Shown here: positions 19,806 to 29,522 of the stretch, in pieces
Position numbering within the stretch: the stretch's first letter is position 1
Layout of the letters: each line of letters begins with the position of its first letter
Assembly (NCBI GenBank): GCA_016125085.1
Contig: WGMM01000028.1
Location: forward strand, 26,621 to 90,620
Length of the DNA stretch: 64,000 nucleotides
Reading direction: 5' to 3'
Origin: a bacterium
GTDB lineage: Bacteria; Planctomycetota; Planctomycetia; Isosphaerales; Isosphaeraceae
Notes under the pieces: generated by a model
Databases searched by the model: none
Seen by the model: the letters and a program-made list of their open reading frames with translations, nothing else
What the model was told of the DNA's origin: nothing
Translations under genes and position numbers: made by a program

Positions 19806-22580
19806 ATGGAATTCCCGCTCGATCCCGAACAACGCCGGGCTGTGGAAGCCGCCGGAGTCTCCGTACTTCTTACCGCAGGTGCCGGCTGCGGCAAGACAGG
19901 CACGATCACGGCCCGGTTCATGCACCTGCTGGGTAAGCGCGATGCCCCCGAGTTGCTCGCTTCGCCGGAATGCCGTGTTCAGGTGGGGCGAATCGGTGTT
20001 CTGACATTCACGAATAAGGCTGCCGCCGAGCTTCGGCACCGGATTCGGTCCGCTTGCGAACGAGAGGCCGAAAAGCATGCCGCGCTCGCTGCGGATTCGG
20101 AACGATCCGCCGAGGCGGCCCGATACTGGCAACTCGTAAGTTTCGCCGTGGACGGCATGACGATTTCGACCTACCACTCGTTCTATGAACGAATGGTGCG
20201 GGAATTCGCCGACATGCTTGAGCTGGATCCCGACGTGCGACTGCTCGACGAGCGAATCGCCGCGGGATTGAAGCGTGAGGCCGCCCGCGACGCCGTCCGC
20301 GAACGGCTGACGACTCAAGACCCCGTGCTGATCGCCTATGCCGCACGACACCGGCTGGACGGCGTCGTCGATCAGCTTGTCGCCCTGCTTGGCCTGGGGG
20401 ATCATCAGACGCTCGTCTCCGAAATCGCCCAGGCGGACGAATCGGCCTTCTGCGAGCGCTGGCTGAGCGGCTGGTACGCCCGTGTCGACCCGCTGGCGGA
20501 TCGGCTGGAGGCACTTCTTCAGGAGATCGTGGCATTTCCTGCGACAGGTCTTACCTCCACCTGGATCGGCAAATCCCAGGCCGCGGCCGAGGCACTGACG
20601 CGGATCGAAGACGATCGCTACGGCGCTTTGTCAGCTGCCGTTCGGGCACTGCCCGGGCCATATCCGAAACGCCCCGGGCTGAACGAACTTCTGGATGATC
20701 TGAAAACGCTCAAAGAGAACACCGCTTTCGATCTGATGCAGGGCGACCTGAAGCTGCTCGAACAGGCCGCGGCCGAAACGATCGTCCTGGCCCGCATGGT
20801 GGAGACGGCCCGAGGGCTTTACGAGGAAATGAAGCGTCGGCGACGCGCCGTCGACTTCGACGATCTGGTCGTGAAAGTGCGTGAACTCTCGGCTCAGGGC
20901 GTGACGCCGCGGGGCCGCACCGGGCCGATATTCGAACATTTTCTCGTGGACGAGTTTCAGGATACGGACCGCCTGCAATCGGTGGTTCTGCAGGCGCTGG
21001 CCGGGCCGTCGTTCGGCCATGGGGCTTTGTTCGTGGTCGGCGACGTCAAACAGGCGATCTACCGGTTTCGGGGTTCGGATCCTGAAGCCTTGCTGGAACT
21101 GCGTGACGTGATCCCGCCCGAAGGCCATTTGAGCCTCGCAAGCAATTATCGCAGTCGAAAAGCGATCGTCGAATTCGTGAACATTCTGGCTCGGTCGATG
21201 TATCCCGACTTGCCGGACGATCCATCGCTGGCCAGTGGTCTGTGCACTCAGGCCGCACTGGCGGAACGCCCCGCAGCCGTCGACATGCTCTGGACCGTTC
21301 CCGCCGACGGTGGCGGGGCACCGGGCGCTCAAGCCGATGCCGACCTTCTCGGGTCAGAAACTCATCGGGCCGAGGCCGCGAACCTGGCCGCGCATCTGCG
21401 CCGACTTGTCGACGCCGGGATACCGGTCGGGGCACGCCGCCGCGACGGCGAGGTGACGAACGCCCGGCCGGGCGATATCGTCCTGCTCAGCCGCAGCCGC
21501 AGCCACTGGCGGATCTATGAACAGGCCCTGATGCGTGAAGGTTTCCAGGTCCATCAGGACTCCGTCGGCGGTTTCTTCCGGCGCCAGGAAGTGCGGGATC
21601 TCGTGAACCTGCTCGCAGTGGCCGAATATCGGATGGACGATCTTCGGCTGGCCGCGTGCCTGCGAGGTCCGATGTTCGCCGTGACGGACGAAACGCTCTT
21701 CATGCTGGCGGGGGAATCGTTCCGCCCGGGGCAATCGCTCGCCGACCGATTCTGGGGCGAGCCCTCCGCCGGGTTCGAAGGGATATCGGCAACCGACCGG
21801 GCGATGCTCGAAAGGGCCCGGAAAATCCTCGAAGAATTGCATCGGTTGAAGGCGCAGTTGCCGCCGAGTCGGGTGGTGAGGCTGGCGATCGAGCGAACGG
21901 GCTTCGAAGCGATCGCTCGGGCGACGGCTGATGAGCCGGAACGTGCACTGGCGAATCTCGAAACGCTGGTGGACGATGCCAGGTCATTCGACCGCGACCC
22001 TGATTTCGGCTGGCCGGCCATGATCCGCCAGTGGCTTTCCGATCTCGATTCGACGTCGCGATTCGACGAAGCCGTCGTCGACGCACCTGCGGATCGAATC
22101 CGGTTTCTGACCATTCATGCGGCGAAGGGGCTGGAGTTTCCGGTCGTGATCATGCCTGGCCTGAACAGCCCCTCGCCCCAGCGAACAGGCCCGTATCTGA
22201 TCCACCCGAAACTTGGCCTGATCACTCGCTCACGTACGCCAGACGAGTCGCCCGATGGTGCGGACCATCCCGCGATGGCACTCGCGACACTGGCCGTCAG
22301 GGACGACGAAGATCGCGAAATCGATAATCTGCTCTATGTCGCTGCCACGCGAGCTATGGACAAACTGATTTTAAGCGCCGTCTTCGATCCGGCCGCCACG
22401 AACAAGGACGGCTCTCCGAAGACTCCCGCAGGGCCATTCCTCAAACGCCTTACCCGGGCATTCGATCTGAATACCGGGCGGCCTTTTGTGCCTGGACCGG
22501 AGACTCCGCCGGAAGTGATCGTGCACCGGTTCGAAGAAGCCCCGGCTGAAGGCACAACGACAGCCCGCCGGGGGCGTTGA
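19806..22580 (+). CDS. UvrD/AddA-like superfamily 1 DNA helicase (no nuclease domain)
   Basis: A 924-residue ATP-dependent 3'-5' DNA helicase. Seen: Walker A AGAGCGKT at 24-31; motif Ia LTFTNKAAAELRHRI; motif II FLVDEFQDTD near 379-388; motif III VVGDVKQAIYRFRGSD; motif IV LASNYRS; motif V TIHAAKGLEFPVV near 768-780; motif VI LLYVAATRAMD near 843-853. TNKAAAELRHRI and the QAIYRFRGSD form are those of AddA/RecB rather than Rep/UvrD. AddA proteins normally run to about 1200 residues with a C-terminal nuclease; this one stops soon after motif VI, so nuclease activity would rest on the AddB-like partner upstream. GGAG lies 7-8 bases before ATG 19806. Confidence 0.9.
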   Translation: MEFPLDPEQRRAVEAAGVSVLLTAGAGCGKTGTITARFMHLLGKRDAPELLASPECRVQVGRIGVLTFTNKAAAELRHRIRSACEREAEKHAALAADSERSAEAARYWQLVSFAVDGMTISTYHSFYERMVREFADMLELDPDVRLLDERIAAGLKREAARDAVRERLTTQDPVLIAYAARHRLDGVVDQLVALLGLGDHQTLVSEIAQADESAFCERWLSGWYARVDPLADRLEALLQEIVAFPATGLTSTWIGKSQAAAEALTRIEDDRYGALSAAVRALPGPYPKRPGLNELLDDLKTLKENTAFDLMQGDLKLLEQAAAETIVLARMVETARGLYEEMKRRRRAVDFDDLVVKVRELSAQGVTPRGRTGPIFEHFLVDEFQDTDRLQSVVLQALAGPSFGHGALFVVGDVKQAIYRFRGSDPEALLELRDVIPPEGHLSLASNYRSRKAIVEFVNILARSMYPDLPDDPSLASGLCTQAALAERPAAVDMLWTVPADGGGAPGAQADADLLGSETHRAEAANLAAHLRRLVDAGIPVGARRRDGEVTNARPGDIVLLSRSRSHWRIYEQALMREGFQVHQDSVGGFFRRQEVRDLVNLLAVAEYRMDDLRLAACLRGPMFAVTDETLFMLAGESFRPGQSLADRFWGEPSAGFEGISATDRAMLERARKILEELHRLKAQLPPSRVVRLAIERTGFEAIARATADEPERALANLETLVDDARSFDRDPDFGWPAMIRQWLSDLDSTSRFDEAVVDAPADRIRFLTIHAAKGLEFPVVIMPGLNSPSPQRTGPYLIHPKLGLITRSRTPDESPDGADHPAMALATLAVRDDEDREIDNLLYVAATRAMDKLILSAVFDPAATNKDGSPKTPAGPFLKRLTRAFDLNTGRPFVPGPETPPEVIVHRFEEAPAEGTTTARRGR

Positions 22581-22589
22581 ACGGTGCGA

Positions 22590-23573
22590 TCAACGGGAGA
22601 CTTTGCGCAGCGGGTTCATGGAGCGGATCTGATTCGCCGTACGTTCCATGATACCGGCCGATGCGACTTCATGGCTGGGTTTCGCCCCGGTGCCTGCCGT
22701 CCGGCTCATCCGTTCACGCACAAGGTCGCCGAGATATTCGGCGAACCAGAAATCGGGCTGAATTTGCTGAATGGCGTCGATTTCCTGGCGGATCGCGTTC
22801 CATTCGGCGGCGTCGGCAGGGCCTTTGTTGATGCGTTCCACCAGCGCCGCGGCCCGGCAATAGGCCAGATGCCCGCGCCGGGAGTCGGGTAACGAACCGG
22901 AGTCGAGGAGTTGCTGATAAACGTGGCCGGCGTCGGCGTATTTGCGGGCCCGAAAGGCGTCGTCCGCTTCGGCGATATCGAACTGCCGCACTTTGGAAGC
23001 CGGCTCATTGGCGCTCGCCTGTGGTTCCGGCAGTTTCGAAACGGTTGACGCCGGAGCGGAAGCCAGAGGCCGCCGGGGCTCTTCGGTGGCGATTGGCGGC
23101 ACTTCACCCGGTTCGGGCAAGGCCTGCGGTTCCGCCAGATCCGACTTGCCAGCGGCCTTGGGCACGGCGATACCTGCCGTAACTTCGGGCGACGAGCCGA
23201 TCGCCCGATTCGTGGCGTCGATCGTGGTGGTCGGCGGCTCGGCTGGTTCGCCAGTACCCGCGACTGAGTCGATCAGCTTGAGATTCTGGGCGTATTGATC
23301 GGCAATGTCATGATGGCCTGCCTGACGCGACTGATGAATCGCGACCTGATACGTCTTCCGGAGCTGTTCGACGATCGCCTTGCAATCCTCAGCGGGCGCG
23401 GTCTCCAGCGCGGATTCCATCATCTGGATCGCCTCGTCGAGCGACCCGTCTGCCATGCGTTCCCTGGCGTGGCTCAGTAATTGACTCGTCTTCTGCGTTT
23501 CCGCGCCTTTTATCGGTACGGCGGATAACGAGAGGCAGCTGATGATGACCAGTATTCGGCGAGACACCCGCAT
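22590..23573 (-). CDS. Secreted hypothetical protein with TPR-like helices
   Basis: I do not recognise a named family. The 327-residue product has a signal peptide (RRILVIISCLSLSAVPIKGAE), then a helical block LLSHARERMADGSLDEAIQM at about 32-51 that reads like a TPR unit, a proline/alanine-rich linker at about 110-195, and a second helical block (DDAFRARKYADAGHVYQQLL) at about 202-225 with another TPR-like pattern. Likely an exported scaffold or binding protein. ATG 23573 has AAGGA just upstream. The gene converges on the AddA-like helicase (9 bases between stops). Confidence 0.65.
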   Translation of the reverse strand: MRVSRRILVIISCLSLSAVPIKGAETQKTSQLLSHARERMADGSLDEAIQMMESALETAPAEDCKAIVEQLRKTYQVAIHQSRQAGHHDIADQYAQNLKLIDSVAGTGEPAEPPTTTIDATNRAIGSSPEVTAGIAVPKAAGKSDLAEPQALPEPGEVPPIATEEPRRPLASAPASTVSKLPEPQASANEPASKVRQFDIAEADDAFRARKYADAGHVYQQLLDSGSLPDSRRGHLAYCRAAALVERINKGPADAAEWNAIRQEIDAIQQIQPDFWFAEYLGDLVRERMSRTAGTGAKPSHEVASAGIMERTANQIRSMNPLRKVSR

Positions 23574-23890
23574 GACATCCTTGTCCTTTCGAGCACTGTG
23601 ATGTGCAAGCGGGCAGGGGGCTTACGTTCCCTGCATCGCTCTTCATCACCACCCGGTCATCCTTGACCAGGCACTCCCGTAACCGATCCTTGTATTCAGG
23701 GCGACAGACTCTTCCTGAGCCCAGTCACCCGATGGCTCCGGATCATCGCTCAAGTCGCTCGAGTCGTCAAGCCGATCTCGGCGAATCGATCGATGAAACT
23801 TGAGCGAATGTCGTAAGTTTCTGTATTCAATATGGTTGCCGGTATTTCTTTCGGTCTGGCGAGACTTGCGGGGCAACTCGTTTCGATCTC
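23574..23890. other. Intergenic region, nothing recognised
   Basis: About 317 bases between two minus-strand genes. No gene, RNA or strong hairpin seen; it should hold the promoter of the upstream-reading secreted protein and the end of the amidohydrolase transcript. Confidence 0.4.
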
Positions 23891-25630
23891 TTACCTGAGC
23901 CGCTTTCCTCCCAGCCAGGTTTCCAGCACGCGCGTTTCGCGCAGATCGTCGACGGAGCATCGGTCGACTTCCCGGTCCGTTACGATAAAGTCAGCCAGCT
24001 TGCCGACTTCAAGGGACCCCGCGTCCTTTTCCAGAAACAGCACCCAGGCGTTTTCGATCGTATACATCCGGATGACTTCCTTGCGGGTTAAGCCCTGTTC
24101 CGGGTGAAGCGGCCGGTCGAGGTCGCGGCACCGGCGCGATTCGGCGATCCACATCGCCAGCCATGGGTCGTACGGATTCACGGATCGAAGGCTTCCGATC
24201 TTCTGCATATGATCGCTGCCGCCCCCGACTTTCAGGCCCGCGTCGATCATCGATCGCAGGGGCTGGAACCGGCTCATCCGTTCGTCGCCGAACTGTTTCA
24301 GCAGCGTGCGGCCGTCAAGCCAGAACCAGATCGGCTGAAGGTCGATCACGACACCATGTTTCGCCGCTTTGGCGATACTCTCCGGGGCCATGAAGTTACA
24401 GTGCGTGACACACGGCCGGGTGGCCGCGATCGGTTTCTCCTGGTCGAGCTTCGCGTACGAATCCACAAGCAGCTTGACGGCACCGTCGCCCACGCTGTGG
24501 GCCGTGAACTGGAGCCCGGCGTCGGCGACTTTGCGGATCATGGCTTCGAGATATCGGCTGGGCGTGCGCTGCACGCCCCGATACGTCTTGTCGCGAATGC
24601 CGTAAATTTCGCTTTCGCCCCACGGGTCGATCATCAGGGCACTGCCGGTGAGCATGCCGCCATCCAGCCAGATCTTGGTGCCGATGATCTGCAGCTGAAG
24701 ATCAGGCTTTCGCAACGGATGGGCGATGATCCCGTCGATCGCCTTTTCGGTGACTTCCCAGGGCGCGTCCGAAGGAAAAGTGTGCGAAACCCGCAACCGT
24801 ACCGTCAGCTCGTCCGACTTTCGCAGAGCGTCGTATACGTCGACGGAAGAAGGACTCGCGCCCCGGTCGGCGATCGTCGTGAAGCCGACTTTGTTGTAAT
24901 CCGCAAAGAGCGATTTGACATGTTCCAGCGTTTCGGCCTGAGTCGGCGATTTGGTCAGTTCCTTCGCCTCGATCTTCGGCGTGAAGGCTCGCACCATGCC
25001 TGTCGGTTCGCCGGCGGCGTCGAATTCCACGAAGCCTGTCATTCCGGCGGGATGCCGGTAATTCCGGTCGATCCCGGCGGATTTGAGTGCGGCTGTGTTG
25101 AGCATCGTGTCCGGCCCGGTGCTGAACGAAACGGGGTGCCGCGGGGCGACCGAGTCCAGCTCGGCTCGCGTGGGATACCTCTGCTCTTTCAGCCGCGTGA
25201 CGAACACCTGCCGCACTGCGATCAGACTGCCTTCCGGCTGAGCCGCTACGCGGCTGCGTATGTAATCGAGCAACTGTGCGATGTCGCCGATCGCGGGGAT
25301 TTCGTGGTCATGTTCATGCGTCGCAGCACCGACGGGGTGCGCGTGCGAATCCATCAGGCCAGGCAGTATCGTTCGGCCCCGCATGTCCAGCCGCTTGATT
25401 TCGGAGCCCGGTCGATCGAGCATTTTCGCGGCTTCGCCCAGAGCGATGATCCGGTCGCCGCGGATGGCCATGGCGTCGGTGACCGTGAAGTCGGCGTCAA
25501 CAGTGACGATGCGGGCGTTGGTGATGAGATAAGTGGTATCATCCGCACGGCCAACCGAGGCGAATGCCCAGATCAAAGACAATGAAGCCAGTATCCGGGT
25601 GTGCGTTCGTGCTCGCGATTCCATTTCCAT
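23891..25630 (-). CDS. Exported amidohydrolase, YtcJ-like (amidohydrolase 3 family)
   Basis: A 579-residue metal-dependent hydrolase of the YtcJ branch, which acts on C-N bonds of unknown amide or cyclic substrates. Seen: signal peptide (RILASLSLIWAFASVGRA), TYLITNARIVTVD as the usual N-terminal beta-sandwich start, GRTILPGLMDSHAHPVG with the metal-binding DSHAH near 100, IGTKIWLDGGML near 335, TAHSVGDGAVKLLVDSY with a His near 405, THCNFM near 440, and GGGSDHMQ with a metal-type Asp near 495. A start at ATG 25630 is chosen because GAGGA precedes it and a signal peptide follows; the frame is open further upstream without such features. Substrate cannot be inferred. Confidence 0.88.
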   Translation of the reverse strand: MEMESRARTHTRILASLSLIWAFASVGRADDTTYLITNARIVTVDADFTVTDAMAIRGDRIIALGEAAKMLDRPGSEIKRLDMRGRTILPGLMDSHAHPVGAATHEHDHEIPAIGDIAQLLDYIRSRVAAQPEGSLIAVRQVFVTRLKEQRYPTRAELDSVAPRHPVSFSTGPDTMLNTAALKSAGIDRNYRHPAGMTGFVEFDAAGEPTGMVRAFTPKIEAKELTKSPTQAETLEHVKSLFADYNKVGFTTIADRGASPSSVDVYDALRKSDELTVRLRVSHTFPSDAPWEVTEKAIDGIIAHPLRKPDLQLQIIGTKIWLDGGMLTGSALMIDPWGESEIYGIRDKTYRGVQRTPSRYLEAMIRKVADAGLQFTAHSVGDGAVKLLVDSYAKLDQEKPIAATRPCVTHCNFMAPESIAKAAKHGVVIDLQPIWFWLDGRTLLKQFGDERMSRFQPLRSMIDAGLKVGGGSDHMQKIGSLRSVNPYDPWLAMWIAESRRCRDLDRPLHPEQGLTRKEVIRMYTIENAWVLFLEKDAGSLEVGKLADFIVTDREVDRCSVDDLRETRVLETWLGGKRLR

Positions 25631-25842
25631 GATTCCTCGATGCGGACCATTATCGGCCGAAAATCCAAGTTCGGTTCGATCCAGATTGCGCTGGTCAAGT
25701 AACACCCTGACGTGATACTTGATCGAAGTTCGACTGATTTTACGATTTTCGAAGGGGCGACACTTCCGAAAAAATCGGAATCGTCTCGAATCGGACAACG
25801 ATCGTCGAGTTTTCCCGATTTCAACCCGGGCAGAACTCACGA

Positions 25843-27480
25843 TCATGGAAAGTGACCTTCGCTCGGAATACCGACGCGATTGACGATCGGATACATGACA
25901 GCATCTTCGACCGGCATCAGAATGAAGAATGAGTCGTCTTCGTAGACTGGGGTCCAGCCTGGCCGGTTCCGAAAATCCACTGCTTCTTCGAGCATTTTCG
26001 GTTTGAGTTCGCTCGATTTCGACAATAGTACGGCTTGAGTGGGATATCTCTTCAGGACGTTTTCCCAGCCCGGTAGTGCCCGATAGAATTTGAGATTTTC
26101 TTCGAGCATGCCTGCCGGATATGCCACTTCATAACGACTGTCCAGGCTCACAAGCACATCAGGGAAGAGATTCCACGAAACGAATGCTCCTGAAGTGAAC
26201 GAAACCATGAGATTTCCACGAAATCCTGTCTCCCGCAGGTACTTCACGGCGCCGACCGGATAGATCGGGACTTGATGAGTATCTTTCTCGATCACAGTTG
26301 GAAGACTTGGAAATATGTCTGATTTCGAAATCGAAAAGCCCAGATAAAATATGGCAAGGATCGTCCAGAACAGTGTCAAAATGGTCGATCGATTGCGCCA
26401 CATGTTTTCGATCTCGTCGCCAAGCCAGGTGTTTTTCAGCCAGGCGGGAACCAGGGAAATCCACACGACCGAAAAGATCGGCAAATGACGTTGATGACGG
26501 AGAGCCAGAATTCCGGTCACTAATATCAGAGCGATCCCTCTTGGTTTATGCGTTCGGGAGGCGAAGGCGGCGTAACCGGCCGTTATCGCCGCACCGATGA
26601 AAAATGCCAGATAACCTCGTGTTCGAAGTTTCCAGAGAGGCGCCCACTCGGTGATCTCCGGGCGGGGCATCCGAACCGCATGCCAGAGATATTCCGGATA
26701 GTCGATTCCGTAGGGAGTCGCCAGCAGCATGAGCGACATCAGAACGATACACGCGAAAAGATGCCATGTCTGCCACCAGGTGTCGTAAAAGGAACGACTC
26801 GTAAGATACTTGCGGATTGTCGTTTCGAAAGTGTAAAGAATCAAGATTCCAAGGCCAACGATGCAACCGGCGTGCATGTTTACCCAAACAAGAAAGATAG
26901 ACAGAAATGCAGGCACCCAGGATTTTCGCCCCTTTTCGTCGAGTGCCAGACAGATCATCAGGAGGCTTGCGAAAAACAGTGTGAACATTTGTGCGCGAAC
27001 GTTGGAAATGCCGATTTCGAAGAGAAAGATCGCCGGAACCGAACAAAAGCAAAAGGCGGAAGCGAAGGCTTCCCGGCAACGGGCGGTCGCCGAAACGGCT
27101 GCTGCAATACCGCTCAAGATCGCCAACTTCAGCATAAGCAGGCCACTGCTGCCCCAGCCACTGGCGACACTCGTCAAATAAAGCACGAAGCCGGTTCCCC
27201 ATTCGTGATGTACGACTGGAGAAACGGTGGGGACGTACGAGAAATGGTCTTGATACGGAAATTCGCCCGTATTGCGAATCTCGCGAATCAAGGCGATTTC
27301 ATGAAAAAGATCCAGATCGATAATATTTCGCACCAGTGCTGCGCTGATCAGCATCGCCGAAAGGCTGATGCAAGAACTGATCAGCAGAGCGGGTTTCCGA
27401 TCGTTCGATGCGGAAAAGCGTGATATATCGTTGCCGACAGCATCTTTATCGCTCGGATTCGAAGTGGGCGATTCGTTCAT
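25843..27480 (-). CDS. Polytopic membrane protein, glycosyltransferase-like (family uncertain)
   Basis: About 545 residues. After a cytoplasmic Ser/Asp-rich head the chain crosses the membrane roughly ten times, then ends in a soluble C-terminal domain of about 130 residues (GFRGNLMVSFTSGAFVSWNL, VSLDSRYEVAYP). An early luminal/periplasmic loop has DLFHEIALIREIRNTGEFPYQDHFSY and HHEWGTGFVLYL nearby: acidic residues just after helix 1 and a following aromatic loop resemble GT-C glycosyltransferases (PMT/ArnT type). The GT-C assignment is inference. I chose ATG 27480; a TTG at 27504 is in frame upstream. Neighbours on the same strand are hydrolases with signal peptides, giving no clear pathway. 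Confidence 0.65.
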   Translation of the reverse strand: MNESPTSNPSDKDAVGNDISRFSASNDRKPALLISSCISLSAMLISAALVRNIIDLDLFHEIALIREIRNTGEFPYQDHFSYVPTVSPVVHHEWGTGFVLYLTSVASGWGSSGLLMLKLAILSGIAAAVSATARCREAFASAFCFCSVPAIFLFEIGISNVRAQMFTLFFASLLMICLALDEKGRKSWVPAFLSIFLVWVNMHAGCIVGLGILILYTFETTIRKYLTSRSFYDTWWQTWHLFACIVLMSLMLLATPYGIDYPEYLWHAVRMPRPEITEWAPLWKLRTRGYLAFFIGAAITAGYAAFASRTHKPRGIALILVTGILALRHQRHLPIFSVVWISLVPAWLKNTWLGDEIENMWRNRSTILTLFWTILAIFYLGFSISKSDIFPSLPTVIEKDTHQVPIYPVGAVKYLRETGFRGNLMVSFTSGAFVSWNLFPDVLVSLDSRYEVAYPAGMLEENLKFYRALPGWENVLKRYPTQAVLLSKSSELKPKMLEEAVDFRNRPGWTPVYEDDSFFILMPVEDAVMYPIVNRVGIPSEGHFP

Positions 27481-27531
27481 TCGCTTGCGGGGCCGATACT
27501 GCAATAATCTACGCTTTGCAATGAGCGGTTT

Positions 27532-28998
27532 TCATTTCTTCGCCCACAGCGACTCGATCAGCTTCACCGTTTCGTCGCATAGAATTTGCCCGCCTTCCGG
27601 GCCGACCGCGCTGCTCGCCACGATCGCACTGTATCCACCGCCGTGAACCGCTGCCTCCGTCGGTAAATAGGTGCCATGACCTGCGAGCTGCACGAGGAAT
27701 GTCTGCAGTGCCGGGCTGCGGGATTTCATTTGAATTCCATATTGCGTGTAAAGCTCGAACGGATTGGTCGCCACGACCACGTCGCCGATGCGGATCACGT
27801 GCAGCTCCATGCGGAACGGCTCCAGAGTGCCGCTTTTCTGACGCTCGTAACGGTCCAGAACGTCCTGATGCCAGGCTACGATCCGCCGGTTTTTCGGGTC
27901 GCCAGACAGTTTGGCGATCGTGGCCCGCGTTTCGGCGGCCTCGGCGTCGGTCACGAGCCTCATCGGCAGTTCCAGATTCGCCACGCGGTGCACCAGCGGC
28001 ACACCTTCGAATTGCTCCTGCACGGCTCCTTCATATGCTTCTTGCCAGCCATTCACGATGCGACGTGCCAGCTCCTCGAGCCGATTCAGCTTGCGCAGCG
28101 TGCGCATCCGTTCCTCGGCCTTTTTGCGATACATCAGGTGCGGCGACTGGTCGCCCGCGGCACCGGTCCAGGCGATGACGTTCAATTCCTTTCCGTGCTT
28201 CGCCCGCAGTGATTCGCGAACTTCATGCCAGATGTCGGCGTCGACGGTCATGTTTCCTTCGACTTCCTGAGCAGGGCATGCGATATTCACGGCCGTGGCC
28301 GTCAACTTGCCGGCCATGTCCCAGAAGCAGAGCACTTCGACTCCCTGATCCTCAGGCCCTTCGATACCACGAAAATCGGCCCGATCGGTCGGCCCGTACA
28401 TCACGGCCCGGCCATCCGCATAAATCGACCTGCGGTTCTGGGCGACCACCGCGTGACCCAGGCCCCAGCCGACCTTGCCGGGCCTGCGGTTCGTCCACGC
28501 CCGCTTGCAGGCTTCCGCAACGCGTTCGATCAGAAATTTCGAATATTCCGCAGGTTGCATTACGCCGTCTTTGGGGATCTCGTATTTGCCTTCCTCAAGC
28601 ACCGGCGCCGTGTGCGTGTGAGTAGCGCTGATGACCAGTTTGGAGGAATCGAAATCCGTCAGATCGGATTTGATTCGTTCCCTGACCCCGGCAAGGATCT
28701 CAGGCGAAATCGACACGAGATCGCAGGAGACGAGCAGCGCCTGATCCAGAAGTTTCTCGCCGTCGCGAGACTCCAGGGCGAGCGCTGTCGCGGTGACGGG
28801 GCTGCGGACGCCATTGGAAACGCGGGTCATCATCTGGCCTGACAGGGCGACGGGTTGATCGGGCGTGATGCTGACGCTTGCCGAGCCGACACGAGTTTCG
28901 CCTGCGAAGCACGTCTCTGACCCAAGAACAACGAGCAGACAAATTCCGGCCAGCCTGACAAAAGAGGCCAATGAGCGAATCGAATGGAGCACGAACAT
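27532..28998 (-). CDS. Exported neutral/alkaline ceramidase-like hydrolase
   Basis: A 488-residue protein with a signal peptide (SLASFVRLAGICLLVVLGSETCFA), then VGSASVSITPDQPVALSGQ, the usual opening of the neutral ceramidase superfamily, and SATHTHTAPVLE near 125-136 carrying the conserved HxHxxP-type zinc ligands. VIAWTGAAGDQSPH near 285 matches the GDQSPN-like loop. Full neutral ceramidases are near 650 residues; this shorter form belongs to the broader 'neutral/alkaline non-lysosomal ceramidase' set common in planctomycetes, where substrates are mostly unknown. ATG 28998 has GGAG about 10 bases upstream. Confidence 0.8.
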   Translation of the reverse strand: MFVLHSIRSLASFVRLAGICLLVVLGSETCFAGETRVGSASVSITPDQPVALSGQMMTRVSNGVRSPVTATALALESRDGEKLLDQALLVSCDLVSISPEILAGVRERIKSDLTDFDSSKLVISATHTHTAPVLEEGKYEIPKDGVMQPAEYSKFLIERVAEACKRAWTNRRPGKVGWGLGHAVVAQNRRSIYADGRAVMYGPTDRADFRGIEGPEDQGVEVLCFWDMAGKLTATAVNIACPAQEVEGNMTVDADIWHEVRESLRAKHGKELNVIAWTGAAGDQSPHLMYRKKAEERMRTLRKLNRLEELARRIVNGWQEAYEGAVQEQFEGVPLVHRVANLELPMRLVTDAEAAETRATIAKLSGDPKNRRIVAWHQDVLDRYERQKSGTLEPFRMELHVIRIGDVVVATNPFELYTQYGIQMKSRSPALQTFLVQLAGHGTYLPTEAAVHGGGYSAIVASSAVGPEGGQILCDETVKLIESLWAKK

Positions 28999-29173
28999 GG
29001 GACGATCTCCGCGGCTTTCCGGTCCAACTGTCGCATCGTCGAAAGATCGATCGCGTTTCCGGCAGAATAATAGGTCGGACGACTCATCACAAACGAAAAC
29101 CGGAACGATCACGAGGATCGATCCTCATCAAAAAGAGACCGATCCCGTCGAGTCGAACCTGTTCGTCCCAAAA

Positions 29174-29246
29174 TGCACCCGGTAGGATTCGAACCTACAA
29201 CCTTCTGATTCGAAGTCAGTGACTCTATCCGTTGAGCTACGGGTGC
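29174..29246 (-). tRNA. tRNA-Arg (anticodon TCG)
   Basis: A 73-base cloverleaf on the minus strand. Acceptor GCACCCG/CGGGTGC (7 bp), D arm GCTC/GAGT, anticodon loop CTTCGAA giving anticodon TCG, variable loop AGGTT, T arm GTAGG-TTCGAAT-CCTAC, discriminator A. The layout closely follows bacterial tRNA-Arg. The outer pair of the anticodon stem (27-43) is A-A, a tolerated mismatch. The 3' CCA is not encoded (TTT follows), in line with a requirement for the CCA-adding enzyme found at 52.6 kb. Confidence 0.97.
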
Positions 29247-29522
29247 GTGTTCGACATCATAGGAGAAGATGCGGCGGGATTCAAGACTCAGGCGGTGGCG
29301 AGTGGCGTGTCTTCGGACCGAAGGGGCGGCGGAATTTCAGGTTCGGTTCGAGTTTATCCCTGCATTCCCGCTTCCCTTACCGCTAGAATGTTTACGAATC
29401 CACTCAAGGATTCGAGCGATGCGGCGAATCTCTTTTCGAGTGACTGCTCCGTAGCACCCAAGGCATCCTGCAACCCCAGGCCCGACCCGATGAATCCCGA
29501 AGGTTCCGCACGTAACTTCTCA

